Notes: generated from the sequence alone by a model not told the origin. A DNA stretch of 64,000 bases from Shewanella zhangzhouensis (GCF_019457615.1 NZ_CP080414.1:4165501-4229500), one strand, 5' to 3'; positions 1 to 8,902 are shown, counted from the stretch's first letter. Translations and numbers: made by a program.

Positions 1-189
1 ACCATGCACCCGCCCGCGGGCGCGGCGGCGCTGATTGCCGTGATTGGCGGTGACAGCGTTCAGCGCCTCGGCTACCTGTATGCCGTTACCCCGGTGCTGC
101 TCGGCTCGGTGGCCCTACTGTTGGTGGCGCTGGTTATCAATAACCTGTCATCCAACCCCAAACGTCACTATCCACGCTACTGGCTCTAG
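1..189 (+). CDS. HPP family membrane protein, C-terminal end (partial)
   Basis: The left edge cuts this gene and only the last 62 codons remain. The visible part opens with T-M-H-P-P-A-G, the His-Pro-Pro signature that names the HPP family of small multi-helix inner-membrane proteins. Two hydrophobic stretches follow, the second about residues 30-45, and a short basic tail (PKRHYPRYW). The in-frame ATG at 4 is internal to the family signature, so it is not taken as the start. Some HPP proteins have been linked to nitrite transport, but nothing here supports a specific substrate. It ends 50 bp before the convergent MerR gene. Confidence 0.75.
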   Translation, partial: TMHPPAGAAALIAVIGGDSVQRLGYLYAVTPVLLGSVALLLVALVINNLSSNPKRHYPRYWL

Positions 190-238
190 GCGACTGGAAT
201 CAGGCCGCTGTGATTGCGAAAGCGGTCTCCTGACGCAG

Positions 239-676
239 CTAGCGCGCTGGCTTTTTCTGCCCGGAGGCAAGCCCCGACTGACGCTGCTTTTTGTCAGCTT
301 TCGCAGCATGCTGCATCAGGCGCTGAAACTTGGGACATTCCAGGTAACTGGGGGCGCTGCACTGGGCTGCATGCCTAAGGCCATCGCGCATGGTGCTTAG
401 CCTTTGGATGCGGGCATCCAATTCATCGGCCTTTTCCACCAGCTTGGCTTTGTCTATTTCAGGAACGCCATCAGTGCCAAGCATGCCGGCAATCTCATCC
501 AGCGAAAACCCCGCCGACTGTCCCAGTGCAATCAGGGCCAGCCGCTCCAAAATGCCGGGCGGAAACACTCGCTTAAGACCGTCGCGGCCGATGGATTGGA
601 TAAGCCCCTTTTCCTCATAATATCTGAGCCTTGAAGCCGCTACGCCCGACTGTTTCGCTACCTGTGAAATGTCCAC
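239..676 (-). CDS. MerR family transcriptional regulator
   Basis: A 145-residue MerR-type activator. The N-terminal winged helix begins VDISQVAKQSGVAASRLRYYEE, with the R-Y-Y-E hallmark, followed by a coiled dimerisation helix (about residues 75-105). A short C-terminal region carries two cysteines eight residues apart (CSAPSYLEC), a plausible metal- or thiol-sensing site by analogy with ZntR-like members. I chose the GTG at 676 because AAGGAGG (682-688, complement) sits 5 nt upstream. A longer reading from 736 would run through the operator. It is divergent from the DUF2938 gene, and the shared promoter has the 19-bp spacer typical of MerR-controlled promoters. The C-terminal tail is Lys/Gln rich. 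Confidence 0.88.
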   Translation of the reverse strand: MDISQVAKQSGVAASRLRYYEEKGLIQSIGRDGLKRVFPPGILERLALIALGQSAGFSLDEIAGMLGTDGVPEIDKAKLVEKADELDARIQRLSTMRDGLRHAAQCSAPSYLECPKFQRLMQHAAKADKKQRQSGLASGQKKPAR

Positions 677-686
677 CACATCCTCC

Positions 687-717
687 TTGACCTCAAGTTG
701 ACTTGAAGTTGTACCCT
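687..717 (+). promoter_or_regulatory. MerR-type promoter/operator with 19-bp spacer
   Basis: A -35 TTGACC (687-692) and a -10 TACCCT (712-717) are separated by 19 bp. The spacer contains the dyad ACCTCAAGT-TG-ACTTGAAGT. Long spacers with a central dyad are the known hallmark of promoters that MerR proteins activate by DNA distortion, and the dyad resembles the soxS operator. It fires toward the DUF2938 gene at 752, and the dyad lies just upstream of the regulator's own ribosome-binding site. Confidence 0.8.
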
Positions 718-751
718 GCTGACGGCTTAACCACAAGGACGGAAGACAAGA

Positions 752-1243
752 ATGCTACTTTTGCTGCAAATACTGATAGTTGGCGTGGGGGCGACCCTGG
801 TGATGGATATCTGGGCCATAGTCAGACTCAGGCTGTTTGGGGTACCTTCGCTGAACTATGCCATGGTTGGCCGCTGGCTGCTGTGGATACCCAAAGGGCG
901 TTTTATCCATAACCCGATAGCCAGCTCTGAATCACAGCAAGGCGAAGCCTTGGTTGGCTGGCTTGCCCATTACGCCACAGGCATCGCCTTTGCCGGACTG
1001 CTGCTGCCGTTTGCCGGTGCCATCTGGTTTACCGAGCCTACCTTAGCCCCGGCAATCACCCTCGGGCTTGTTACAGTGGCAGCGCCGTTTTTGTTACTAC
1101 AACCGGCGCTGGGTATGGGCATTGCTGCCTCAAGGGCGCCCAAGCCCTGGCATGCCCGGGCACACAGCCTGCTCACCCACGCCGTGTTTGGTTTAGGCCT
1201 GTACCTCAGCGCTCTTATCATCAAGCCGCTTGCGCAGCTTTAA
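752..1243 (+). CDS. DUF2938 family membrane protein
   Basis: A 163-residue integral membrane protein with about four hydrophobic segments (roughly residues 1-20, 68-95, 100-125 and 140-160). The opening VGVGATLVMDIWAIVRLRLFG and the W-H-A-R-A-H-S-L-L-T-H-A stretch near the C-terminus match what I recall of the DUF2938 family. Its function is unknown. It is the evident target of the divergent MerR gene: its start lies about 35 bp after the -10 of the MerR-type promoter. A strong bidirectional terminator follows. MerR control suggests a response to a small molecule, metal or oxidant, but this is inference. Confidence 0.8.
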   Translation: MLLLLQILIVGVGATLVMDIWAIVRLRLFGVPSLNYAMVGRWLLWIPKGRFIHNPIASSESQQGEALVGWLAHYATGIAFAGLLLPFAGAIWFTEPTLAPAITLGLVTVAAPFLLLQPALGMGIAASRAPKPWHARAHSLLTHAVFGLGLYLSALIIKPLAQL

Positions 1244-1280
1244 CGGCAAATATTGAGTTGATTGCTGGCTCGCTGAAAAC

Positions 1281-1309
1281 AAAAACGCCGCTGAATGCGG
1301 CGTTTTTTT
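1281..1309. terminator. Bidirectional rho-independent terminator
   Basis: An A-tract runs into an 8-bp GC-rich stem (AACGCCGC ... GCGGCGTT, loop TGAAT) followed by seven T. With A and T tracts on both sides it can end the DUF2938 transcript (+) and ygiQ (-). Confidence 0.85.
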
Positions 1310-1340
1310 AAGACTCAAGCTTCGTTTTTATGAACCAAGC

Positions 1341-3764
1341 TTATTTGTTCGGCTTGCGGTTTTGGCCTTGTCCGGCAGGCTTAGGCTTGCCAAATATCGG
1401 TTTGGCACCGGGGCGCTGATTGCCGCCTTTGCCTTTATTCGGACCACTTTTAGCCGGGCCACTTTTATTTGCGCCACTTTTAGCAGGAGCTGTGCCTGCA
1501 CCACCTTTACCCTGAGGCTTGGCTTTAGTGGCACCATTGGCTTTGGCACCTGAGGCTTTTTCAGCCGGGCCTTTACGGTCGTCAAACTGATTGGCGCTGA
1601 AGCGGGTAAAGGCCTGCTGACCCTTTTCGGCCTTTGGCTTACCGCCCTTGGTACTGTTGCCCTTACCGGCCCACTGCTCGGCGCGGCCTTCCGGCGGCAC
1701 CAGATGCTGGGTACCAGTGCCAATCAGGTGCTCCTTGCCCATGGCTATCAGGGCCTCACGAATGAGCGGCCAACCGGCGCTGTCGTGGTAACGCAGCAGC
1801 GCCTTGTGCAGGCGGCGCTGGCGGCCCTTTTTCGGTACCGGCACTTCTTCACTGCTGTGCTTGACGTTTTTCAGCGAGTTCAGCTCGGTGTGATAGATGG
1901 TGGTGGCATTGGCCATGGGTGAAGGATAGAAGTTCTGCACCTGATCCAGCTTGAACTTACGCTCCTTAAGCCAGAGCGCCAGATTCACCATGTCTTCATC
2001 CGTGGTGCCCGGGTGGGCCGAGATAAAGTAAGGGATCAGGTACTGCTCCTTGCCCGCCTCTTTCGAGTACTGGTCGAACAGCTCCTTGAACTTGTCGTAG
2101 GTGCCCATGCCGGGTTTCATCATCTTCGACAGCGGCCCTTCTTCGGTATGCTCAGGGGCAATCTTCAGGTAGCCACCCACGTGGTGCTTGGCCAGCTCCT
2201 TCACATAACGGGGATCCTCGATGGCAAGGTCATAGCGCACGCCGGAGGCAATCAGCACCTTCTTGATACCGGGCACGTCACGGGCGGCGCGGTACAGGTC
2301 GATGGTGTGCTGATGGTCAGTATCCAAATGGCCACAGATACTGGGGAATACACAGGACAGGCGGCGGCAGGTCTTCTCGGCCTTCTCACTCTTACAGCCC
2401 AAACGGTACATGTTGGCCGTCGGGCCGCCGAGATCGGAAATCACACCGGTAAAGCCGGGCACCTTGGCCTGAATATCCTTGATTTCCTTGACGATAGATT
2501 CCTGCGATCGGCTCTGGATAATACGGCCTTCGTGCTCGGTAATGGAGCAGAATGAACAGCCGCCAAAGCAACCCCGCATGATATTGATGGAGGTCTTAAT
2601 CATGTCGTAGGCAGGGATTTTTTCCTTGCCGTACACGGGGTGCGGCACCCGCTGGTAAGGCAGGTCGAACACCGCATCCATCTCTTCGGTGGACAGGGGC
2701 CAGGCCGGAGGATTCACCCAGATACCGCGATCGCCGTGGGGCTGAAACAGGGCACGGGCACAACCGGGGTTTTGCTCCTGATGCAGAATACGCGAGGCGT
2801 GGGCGTACAGGTATCTGTCTTCGCTCACCCGCTCGAAGGCGGGCAGGAGCACATAGGTCTGCTCCCATGGACGCGGCTTGGGCGGCTGGATACTGATGGG
2901 CTTGGCTACTCGCACACCATCCGGCGCAGTTTCGTCGTTAAATACCTTGGCATCGGTGGGGCCGGATAAATTCTGACAGCCCACATCGTCGGCACCATAA
3001 GGGTTGGGGATGGGGTCGATTTTATGCAGCTGATCGATTTTGCGGGAGTCCATGCCGCGCCAGCCGGGCATGGGCGTCTTGCTGATAATGGCGGTACCAC
3101 GAATATCGGTCAGCTGGGATGCCGCTTCACCGCCAGCCAGACGGTGGGCAATCTCGGCCAGTGGGCGCTCGGCATTGCCGTAAACCAGGATGTCGGCCTT
3201 GGCGTCGAAGATCACACTGCGACGCACCTTATCAGACCAATAGTCGTAGTGAGCGATTCGGCGAAGACTGGCCTCGATACCACCAATCACCACGGGGACG
3301 TCTTTAAAGGCTTCTTTGCAGCGTTGGGTATATACGGTAACGGCTCGGTCAGGACGCTTGCCACCCACGTTGCCAGGAGTATAGGCGTCGTCGTGGCGCA
3401 GTTTGCGATCGGCAGTATAGCGGTTGATCATCGAGTCCATGTTGCCTGCCGTCACCCCGTAAAAGAGGTTGGGCTTACCCAGCTTCATGAAGTCGTCTTT
3501 GCTGGACCAATCGGGCTGGGAAATAATGCCCACACGGAATCCCTGCGCTTCCAACATACGGCCAATCACCGCCATGCCAAAGCTGGGGTGGTCCACATAG
3601 GCATCGCCCGTGACTATGATGATGTCACAGCTGTCCCAGCCAAGCTGGTCCATCTCGGCCCGGGACATGGGCAGGAAGGGGGCAGTGCCGTAGCACTCGG
3701 CCCAGAATCTGGGATAACTGAAAAGGGTGGCTTCAACGCGCATCACACTAACCTGACGACTCAA
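1341..3764 (-). CDS. ygiQ: YgiQ family radical SAM protein
   Basis: An 807-residue radical SAM protein closely matching enterobacterial YgiQ (shared GWDSCDII-TGDAYVDHPSFGMA start region). The cluster-binding motif C399-FGG-C403-SF-C406 would hold the 4Fe-4S cluster that cleaves S-adenosylmethionine. An N-terminal UPF0313 domain precedes it. The substrate of YgiQ is not established. The last ~110 residues are a low-complexity tail rich in Lys, Gly, Pro, Ala and Ser with repeated K-S-G-P/A units. The TTG at 3764 gives an N-terminus of family length; an ATG at 3743 is an alternative with AGG at usable spacing. A candidate -10 (TATACT on the complement, 3809-3814) lies upstream. Confidence 0.93.
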   Translation of the reverse strand: MSRQVSVMRVEATLFSYPRFWAECYGTAPFLPMSRAEMDQLGWDSCDIIIVTGDAYVDHPSFGMAVIGRMLEAQGFRVGIISQPDWSSKDDFMKLGKPNLFYGVTAGNMDSMINRYTADRKLRHDDAYTPGNVGGKRPDRAVTVYTQRCKEAFKDVPVVIGGIEASLRRIAHYDYWSDKVRRSVIFDAKADILVYGNAERPLAEIAHRLAGGEAASQLTDIRGTAIISKTPMPGWRGMDSRKIDQLHKIDPIPNPYGADDVGCQNLSGPTDAKVFNDETAPDGVRVAKPISIQPPKPRPWEQTYVLLPAFERVSEDRYLYAHASRILHQEQNPGCARALFQPHGDRGIWVNPPAWPLSTEEMDAVFDLPYQRVPHPVYGKEKIPAYDMIKTSINIMRGCFGGCSFCSITEHEGRIIQSRSQESIVKEIKDIQAKVPGFTGVISDLGGPTANMYRLGCKSEKAEKTCRRLSCVFPSICGHLDTDHQHTIDLYRAARDVPGIKKVLIASGVRYDLAIEDPRYVKELAKHHVGGYLKIAPEHTEEGPLSKMMKPGMGTYDKFKELFDQYSKEAGKEQYLIPYFISAHPGTTDEDMVNLALWLKERKFKLDQVQNFYPSPMANATTIYHTELNSLKNVKHSSEEVPVPKKGRQRRLHKALLRYHDSAGWPLIREALIAMGKEHLIGTGTQHLVPPEGRAEQWAGKGNSTKGGKPKAEKGQQAFTRFSANQFDDRKGPAEKASGAKANGATKAKPQGKGGAGTAPAKSGANKSGPAKSGPNKGKGGNQRPGAKPIFGKPKPAGQGQNRKPNK

Positions 3765-3887
3765 TCACTCTGGCATCATCCCCGGATGACGCCGTTTCAA
3801 GGGCGCGGAGTATAACAGGACTCCGCCCTTAAGTGTGACTAAAAAACAACCAAAGACCGAGTTTTTTCGTCGGATGTTATGGCGACA

Positions 3888-4292
3888 TTACCACCCCAGA
3901 CCAAAGCCCCATTGCGCCAGGTTTATCAGTGCCAGTACCAGCACCAGAATCCAGGTTAGAAGCGTGCCGTAGAAGCGCCCCGCATGGTAACCGCCTCGGC
4001 CCTGAGTCAGGCCAATGCCATGGAGTATCCTCGCAATCAACCAGCTTGCGCCGAGCACATGCAGATACAGGGGCGAGAGTCCATTGAGTTCGGCACAGGC
4101 CAGTAGGAGGAGCACCATGGGTGCGTATTCCAGAAAATTGCCGTGTACCCGAATTGCCACTTCAAGGCCCTTACTGTGCCCGGCACCCAAACCGATTTTT
4201 TCACTGCGCCGCAGCCGCACCACGCCCCAGGCAAACACCAGCATCAAGAGTGCGGATAAGCTTAAATATAAGGCTGTAACCGGTAGTGGCAT
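3888..4292 (-). CDS. MAPEG family membrane protein
   Basis: A 134-residue protein with four predicted transmembrane helices (about residues 5-25, 53-70, 75-93, 110-130). It has the MAPEG pattern: basic residues after helix 1, then R-x-H-G-N-F-x-E-Y-x-P in the loop before helix 2 and a histidine/glycine-rich loop (H-x-x-G-L) before helix 4. MAPEG proteins include microsomal glutathione transferases, but bacterial members such as YecN have no firmly assigned role. It is in the same direction as ygiQ with a 123-bp gap, and is divergent from the ThrE-type exporter 150 bp away. Confidence 0.88.
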   Translation of the reverse strand: MPLPVTALYLSLSALLMLVFAWGVVRLRRSEKIGLGAGHSKGLEVAIRVHGNFLEYAPMVLLLLACAELNGLSPLYLHVLGASWLIARILHGIGLTQGRGGYHAGRFYGTLLTWILVLVLALINLAQWGFGLGW

Positions 4293-4439
4293 ATTTGTCT
4301 CCGAAAGGTTGTTGGATTGGCATTATTCTTTGAAATGTCATTAAATCCGGTTAACCCCCCGGTTGCAACTTGGGGTATGATCCGCGCGCCCGTGCAATCG
4401 CGGGCAGGCCGACTAACCTACAGGGTGGACATACTAGGC

Positions 4440-5660
4440 GTGGACAACGCAGAATTTATTGAAAAGCGCAGGTTTATCATTAAGTTGGGAAAGGCTCTGC
4501 ACAAGTTTGGCACGCCGGCCTACCGACTAGAAACCCACTTGCAAAATGTATCCAGAATGTTGGGTATCGAGGGGTATTTCCTGATTTCCCCCACCTCCAT
4601 GACCTTTGTCCTGCAACACGATGCCGATCAGGAATATAACCACGTCGCCCGGGTAAAACCCGGTGAGCTGGATTTGGGCTCCCTCGCCCGCACCGACGAA
4701 CTGGTGGATGAACTTATAAGCGGTAAGCGCACCCTGCAGGACGCCATGGACCGTCTGGAAGAAATCATCAATAAACCCAACCCCTATGGCCCACTGCTCA
4801 CCCTGCTGGCGTTCGGCTCGTCGGCGGCCGCCTTTGCCATGCTGATGGGCTCGGGTTGGAACGATGTGCTCTGGTCTGGTTTGCTTGGGCTGATAGTCTA
4901 TGCGCTGGTGTACCGGGCCGAGCGCTCCAAACGTATGGCGGAGATGCTGGAGCCACTGGCCGCCATCGTCTGCGCCCTGGGCGCCACCTTTATCAGCCAA
5001 TACGATCCGGGCATCAATATTCCCGTGGTGATTCTATCGGGGATCATTATCTTTATTCCCGGCCTTGCCCTGACGTTGGGATTGGCTGAGCTCGCCGCCC
5101 GTGACCTCATGTCAGGCACCATGCGCATCATGGATGCGGTCATGCTGCTGTTTAAGTTGTATTTTGGTGCCATTCTCGGGCTGGTTGTGGGCAAGGCCCT
5201 GTTTGGCGAGGCCATTTATATGGAGTCTCAGCCGGTGCCCCGGCTGGCCATATGGTCAGCGGTACCCATTCTGTCCATGGCGCTGGTGATCATCTTTAAA
5301 GCCCGTATGAAGGATGCCCCCTGGGGCGTACTGGCCGGGATTGTGGCCTTCTTTTCGGCCATGGCCGGCGGTATCTACCTTGGCGACAGCATAGGTATTT
5401 TTATCGGTGCCTTTGCTGTAGGCATATACTCCAATCTCTTTGCCCGTTGGATGAAAGCGCCGGCCTCCATTGCGCTGCTGCAGGGCATAGTTATCCTGGT
5501 ACCCGGCAGTAAAACCTACATCGGATTGAACGTGCTTATTTCGGGTGAAACCATGCTTAACCAGGCGCATCTGGGGTCACAGATTTTCCTGATTTTTATG
5601 TCGCTGATTGCCGGCCTCATCTTTGCCAACGTGGCAGTGCCACCTCGCAGAACCCTCTGA
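4440..5660 (+). CDS. Threonine/serine exporter family protein (ThrE-like)
   Basis: About 406 residues. A soluble N-terminal region (to about residue 120) is followed by roughly ten transmembrane helices. The N-terminal motif F-I-I-K-L-G-K-A-L-H-K-F-G-T-P-A-Y-R-x-E and the P-x-I-P-G-L-A-L-T-x-G-type segment after the first five helices are typical of ThrE. Both halves (DUF1212-like and DUF3815-like) sit in one polypeptide, as in Corynebacterium ThrE, rather than in two genes as in YjjP/YjjB. GTG at 4440 is chosen by where family similarity begins; GTG at 4425 is equally possible, and the long reading from 4317 adds a non-conserved extension. Substrate assignment is by family only. Confidence 0.85.
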   Translation: MDNAEFIEKRRFIIKLGKALHKFGTPAYRLETHLQNVSRMLGIEGYFLISPTSMTFVLQHDADQEYNHVARVKPGELDLGSLARTDELVDELISGKRTLQDAMDRLEEIINKPNPYGPLLTLLAFGSSAAAFAMLMGSGWNDVLWSGLLGLIVYALVYRAERSKRMAEMLEPLAAIVCALGATFISQYDPGINIPVVILSGIIIFIPGLALTLGLAELAARDLMSGTMRIMDAVMLLFKLYFGAILGLVVGKALFGEAIYMESQPVPRLAIWSAVPILSMALVIIFKARMKDAPWGVLAGIVAFFSAMAGGIYLGDSIGIFIGAFAVGIYSNLFARWMKAPASIALLQGIVILVPGSKTYIGLNVLISGETMLNQAHLGSQIFLIFMSLIAGLIFANVAVPPRRTL

Positions 5661-5713
5661 AAAATAGGGGTTGATGGCAAATGTCGTTGGCCCCTTTATC
5701 CATCCATAGTTGC

Positions 5714-5727
5714 ACTTAAGCTTAAGT
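5714..5727. promoter_or_regulatory. Perfect 14-bp palindrome, candidate operator
   Basis: ACTTAAGCTTAAGT reads the same on both strands, and a further TTTAAG copy follows at about 5733. It lies about 30 bp upstream of a possible -35 TTGACT (5756-5761) for the outer-membrane barrel gene. The cognate regulator is not known to me. Confidence 0.35.
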
Positions 5728-5819
5728 AAAAATTTAAGTTTTTTCGTACCTTGCCTTGACTATCCCCTCTCTTGTGGTGTTAATAAAATGTAGAGACCAC
5801 AGCTGCAGGGGGGATGGAA

Positions 5820-7451
5820 ATGGCGACAGAGCTTCGACTGAAAGGCGTGTTGTTGGCCCTGCCCCTTGCCTTCAGTGCACTGGCCGAGACGGCCCCGGAA
5901 GCGGCTGCCGATGGTGCAGACAGCGCCGATGTGGGCAAAATCCTGGTTATCAGCCATCCCATTTTTGATGAGTCAGATCCTGACACCTTTTTTATTCACC
6001 GCTGGGCCAACTTCCTGCACATCAACACCCGGGAGTCCACGGTAAAAAGCCTGCTCAGCTTTAAAGAAACCGATGCCGTCACGCAAAAAGACCTGGATGA
6101 AGCGCAGCGCCTGTTGCGTGCCGAGCCGTACCTGCGGGATGCCACCATCAAGTTTGCCGAAAAAGATCCGGACGCCGACGAAGCGAATGGCCACAGAGAC
6201 GTGGTGGTCGAAACCTGGGACAACTGGTCATTGCTGCCTACAGTCAGCGCCAGTCATAACGGCGGCGACACCAAATATTCATTTGGCATCAAAGAAGACA
6301 ACCTCCTGGGGACTGGGATAAAAACCCGCCTTAAATATCAATCCGAGCGCGACAGAACCGGCTACAAGGTTGCTTTTGATATACCGCTCACCATAGTGCC
6401 CCATGGCAGACTGGCCGCCGACTTTTATGACAACAGCGATGGGGAAGCCGCTTACCTGTATTTCGACCGTCCCTTTTACACGTTGGACGGCAAGCTGATG
6501 TATTCGGCAGAAGTGCTGCACGATAAGCGTACCGATACCCTGCGACAAAACGGGGTAGAAGTGAATACATTCGCCCATAATGTGGATTACGTTAACCTGC
6601 GTTACGGCTGGCTTTCAGACAAAAACAGTGACCACCTGACCCGGTGGATAATTGGCGCCACCCAAGATAAACACAGCTTTGAACCGAGTGTGTTTTCGCC
6701 CAGCGCCGAACTGCCAAAGGACAGGGACTTTCTCTATCCCTGGATAGGTTGGCAGTACATTCAGGATGATTATCGGGTTTTAAGAAACATCCATCTCATC
6801 AACTACAACGAAGACTTTAACCTGGGCTGGCAGCATTATTTCACTGCGGGGCTGGAGGTTCAGGACACAGATGGGGATGTACCGGGTGTGCATTTGAGCA
6901 TGGCCTCGTCCCGTGGTTTTGCCAGCGAAGACAGCCTGCTGCTGTTATGGCTCAAAGGTAGAGCCACCTTAAACACCACGCAAAAAGACAATTATCAGCT
7001 GCAGGGCATTGCCGAGTACTTTTATCAGATTAATCCCAAATGGACTGCTTATGGCAAGGCCGTGCTCGGCACCTCCGACAACACCTACGGGGATGTCACC
7101 ATTGCTCTGGGCGACGAAACCGGGCTCAGGGGTTATCCGAATGACTACCAGCATGGGGATCATCACTGGCTGCTAAGCGCCGAAATCCGCAACTACCCCA
7201 ATATCAACCTCTATCAGCTGGCAGAACTGGGTTGGGCAGCCTTTATCGATGTAGGACAAGCGTTTGGCGGCCCCGAGGCCGAGCTGAATGAAACCCGGGA
7301 TCCCATAGCCTCTATTGGTATTGGGGCCCGAATCTATTCATCCCGTTCAAGCTACGGCAATATCGCCCACATTGACCTGACGGTGCCTTTTGGCAGTGGC
7401 GAGCATGTGGACAGTTGGGAGTGGCGATTCCTGGTAAAGAATCACTTTTAG
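5820..7451 (+). CDS. Omp85-like outer-membrane beta-barrel protein (BamA/TamA family)
   Basis: 543 residues. A signal peptide (cleaved near A-L-A-E-T), one POTRA-like module (about residues 38-140) and a long beta-barrel made of alternating aromatic strands. Two Omp85 features are visible: the loop-6-type motif G-L-R-G-Y-P about 100 residues from the end, and a C-terminal strand closing in Phe (FLVKNHF), the usual outer-membrane insertion signature. With only one POTRA it is much smaller than BamA (five) or TamA (three). No partner gene is adjacent, so its substrate is unknown. ATG 5820 is preferred to ATG 5814 because AGGGGGG (5807-5813) then sits 6 nt away. Confidence 0.8.
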   Translation: MATELRLKGVLLALPLAFSALAETAPEAAADGADSADVGKILVISHPIFDESDPDTFFIHRWANFLHINTRESTVKSLLSFKETDAVTQKDLDEAQRLLRAEPYLRDATIKFAEKDPDADEANGHRDVVVETWDNWSLLPTVSASHNGGDTKYSFGIKEDNLLGTGIKTRLKYQSERDRTGYKVAFDIPLTIVPHGRLAADFYDNSDGEAAYLYFDRPFYTLDGKLMYSAEVLHDKRTDTLRQNGVEVNTFAHNVDYVNLRYGWLSDKNSDHLTRWIIGATQDKHSFEPSVFSPSAELPKDRDFLYPWIGWQYIQDDYRVLRNIHLINYNEDFNLGWQHYFTAGLEVQDTDGDVPGVHLSMASSRGFASEDSLLLLWLKGRATLNTTQKDNYQLQGIAEYFYQINPKWTAYGKAVLGTSDNTYGDVTIALGDETGLRGYPNDYQHGDHHWLLSAEIRNYPNINLYQLAELGWAAFIDVGQAFGGPEAELNETRDPIASIGIGARIYSSRSSYGNIAHIDLTVPFGSGEHVDSWEWRFLVKNHF

Positions 7452-7510
7452 GGATGCTGCCACTGAGACAGGAAGGCAGCGCCAGCAAAATAATACTTTG
7501 ATTTAAAAAG

Positions 7511-7540
7511 CAAAAAGGCCGCTCGAAAGCGGCCTTTTTG
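7511..7540. terminator. Bidirectional rho-independent terminator
   Basis: CAAAAAGGCCGC and GCGGCCTTTTTG form a strong stem with loop TCGAAA. It can end the barrel-protein transcript (+) and the RNase P RNA transcript (-), whose 3' end lies a few bases upstream. Confidence 0.88.
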
Positions 7541-7546
7541 CTGAAA

Positions 7547-7902
<356 letters not shown>

Positions 7903-7909
7903 GGCGCGG

Positions 7910-7938
7910 ATTATAGCCCAAGCATCCCGGCTCACCAA
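7910..7938 (-). promoter_or_regulatory. rnpB promoter
   Basis: On the minus strand a -35 TTGGTG (7933-7938) and a perfect -10 TATAAT (7910-7915) are separated by 17 bp. The -10 ends 7 bp before the inferred RNA start at 7902. It sits in the short gap after the rsmI stop codon. Confidence 0.85.
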
Positions 7939-7968
7939 GGGCTTTCGACCTCCCCCTTGGTTCAGATG

Positions 7969-8814
7969 TTACAATCCGGCATCCAGACCCGCTTTGTAGA
8001 GGGCATTTTTCTTCAAATCGTGAATTTGTGCGGCCATGGCGGCGGCCTTTTTCAGTGGCAATTCAGTGGCCAGCAGCGCCAGTGTTTCCATCGCCTTGGC
8101 CGGAATGGCCTCTTCAGTTTCTTCGGCCACAAAGCCGTGACACATCAGCACCATCTCACCTTTTTGCTGATTGTCATCACTCTTGACCCTGGCCAATACC
8201 TCGGCCGCGGTTCCGCTCAAAAAGGTTTCGAAGGTCTTGGTCAGCTCACGCGCCATCACCATGGGTCGGTCGGCACCCAACACCGCCACCATGGATTCTA
8301 GTGTTTGCAGAATACGGTGGGGTGACTCGTAAAAAATCAGGGTGCGCGGATCTTCCCTCAGCGCGGTCAGCTTATCGTTGCGGCCCTTGTCCTTGGCCGG
8401 CAGGAAGCCCTCAAACGAGAAGCGGTCGGAGGGCAGGCCAGAAGCACTGAGCGCAGTAATGGCAGCGCAGGGGCCTGGCAGAGGGATAACGGCAAATCCG
8501 GCTTCACGCACCTGGGACACCAGATGATAGCCGGGGTCGGATATCAGCGGCGTGCCGGCATCACTCACCAGCGCCACGGCATCCCCCTGGCTCAACTTCT
8601 CAATAATCCACTGGGCACGGGCACGCTCGTTGTGATCGTGCACCGACGTGGTGCGGGTGCTGATACCAAAATGGCTGAAGAGCCGACCCGAATGGCGGGT
8701 ATCTTCACAGGCTATCAAACTCACGGATTGGAGGATTTCAACGGCCCTCGGGCTCATGTCTCCCAGGTTGCCTATGGGGGTCGGAACAATATAAAGCGCT
8801 GGGGGCAGGGACAT
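7969..8814 (-). CDS. rsmI: 16S rRNA (cytidine(1402)-2'-O)-methyltransferase
   Basis: 281 residues of the tetrapyrrole-methylase fold. It starts LYIVPTPIGNLGDMSPRAVE, with the S-x-I-A-C-E-D-T-R-H-S segment and the G-D-x-V-A-L-V-S-D-A-G-T-P-x-I-S-D-P-G block typical of RsmI (YraL). RsmI puts the 2'-O-methyl group on C1402 of 16S rRNA. It is divergent from lpoA, an arrangement shared with E. coli and Vibrio, and ends 31 bp before the rnpB -35. Confidence 0.96.
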   Translation of the reverse strand: MSLPPALYIVPTPIGNLGDMSPRAVEILQSVSLIACEDTRHSGRLFSHFGISTRTTSVHDHNERARAQWIIEKLSQGDAVALVSDAGTPLISDPGYHLVSQVREAGFAVIPLPGPCAAITALSASGLPSDRFSFEGFLPAKDKGRNDKLTALREDPRTLIFYESPHRILQTLESMVAVLGADRPMVMARELTKTFETFLSGTAAEVLARVKSDDNQQKGEMVLMCHGFVAEETEEAIPAKAMETLALLATELPLKKAAAMAAQIHDLKKNALYKAGLDAGL

Positions 8815-8902
8815 AATTACCTCTGGAGTATGATGGCCAAGGCTTTAACCCCGGGCCGGAGAAGGTTAAACTGAGCTCAGCATATTACCAGAGTGAAGCC
8901 AA

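Noticed and set aside
2013..2555. 180-codon open frame on the plus strand
   Set aside because: Also antisense to ygiQ; its composition (many His, Gln, Gly) is typical of mirrored coding sequence.
3024..3815. 263-codon open frame on the plus strand
   Set aside because: Lies antisense to the well-supported ygiQ gene, matches no family I know and has no good ribosome-binding site; a by-product of codon use in a high-G+C gene.
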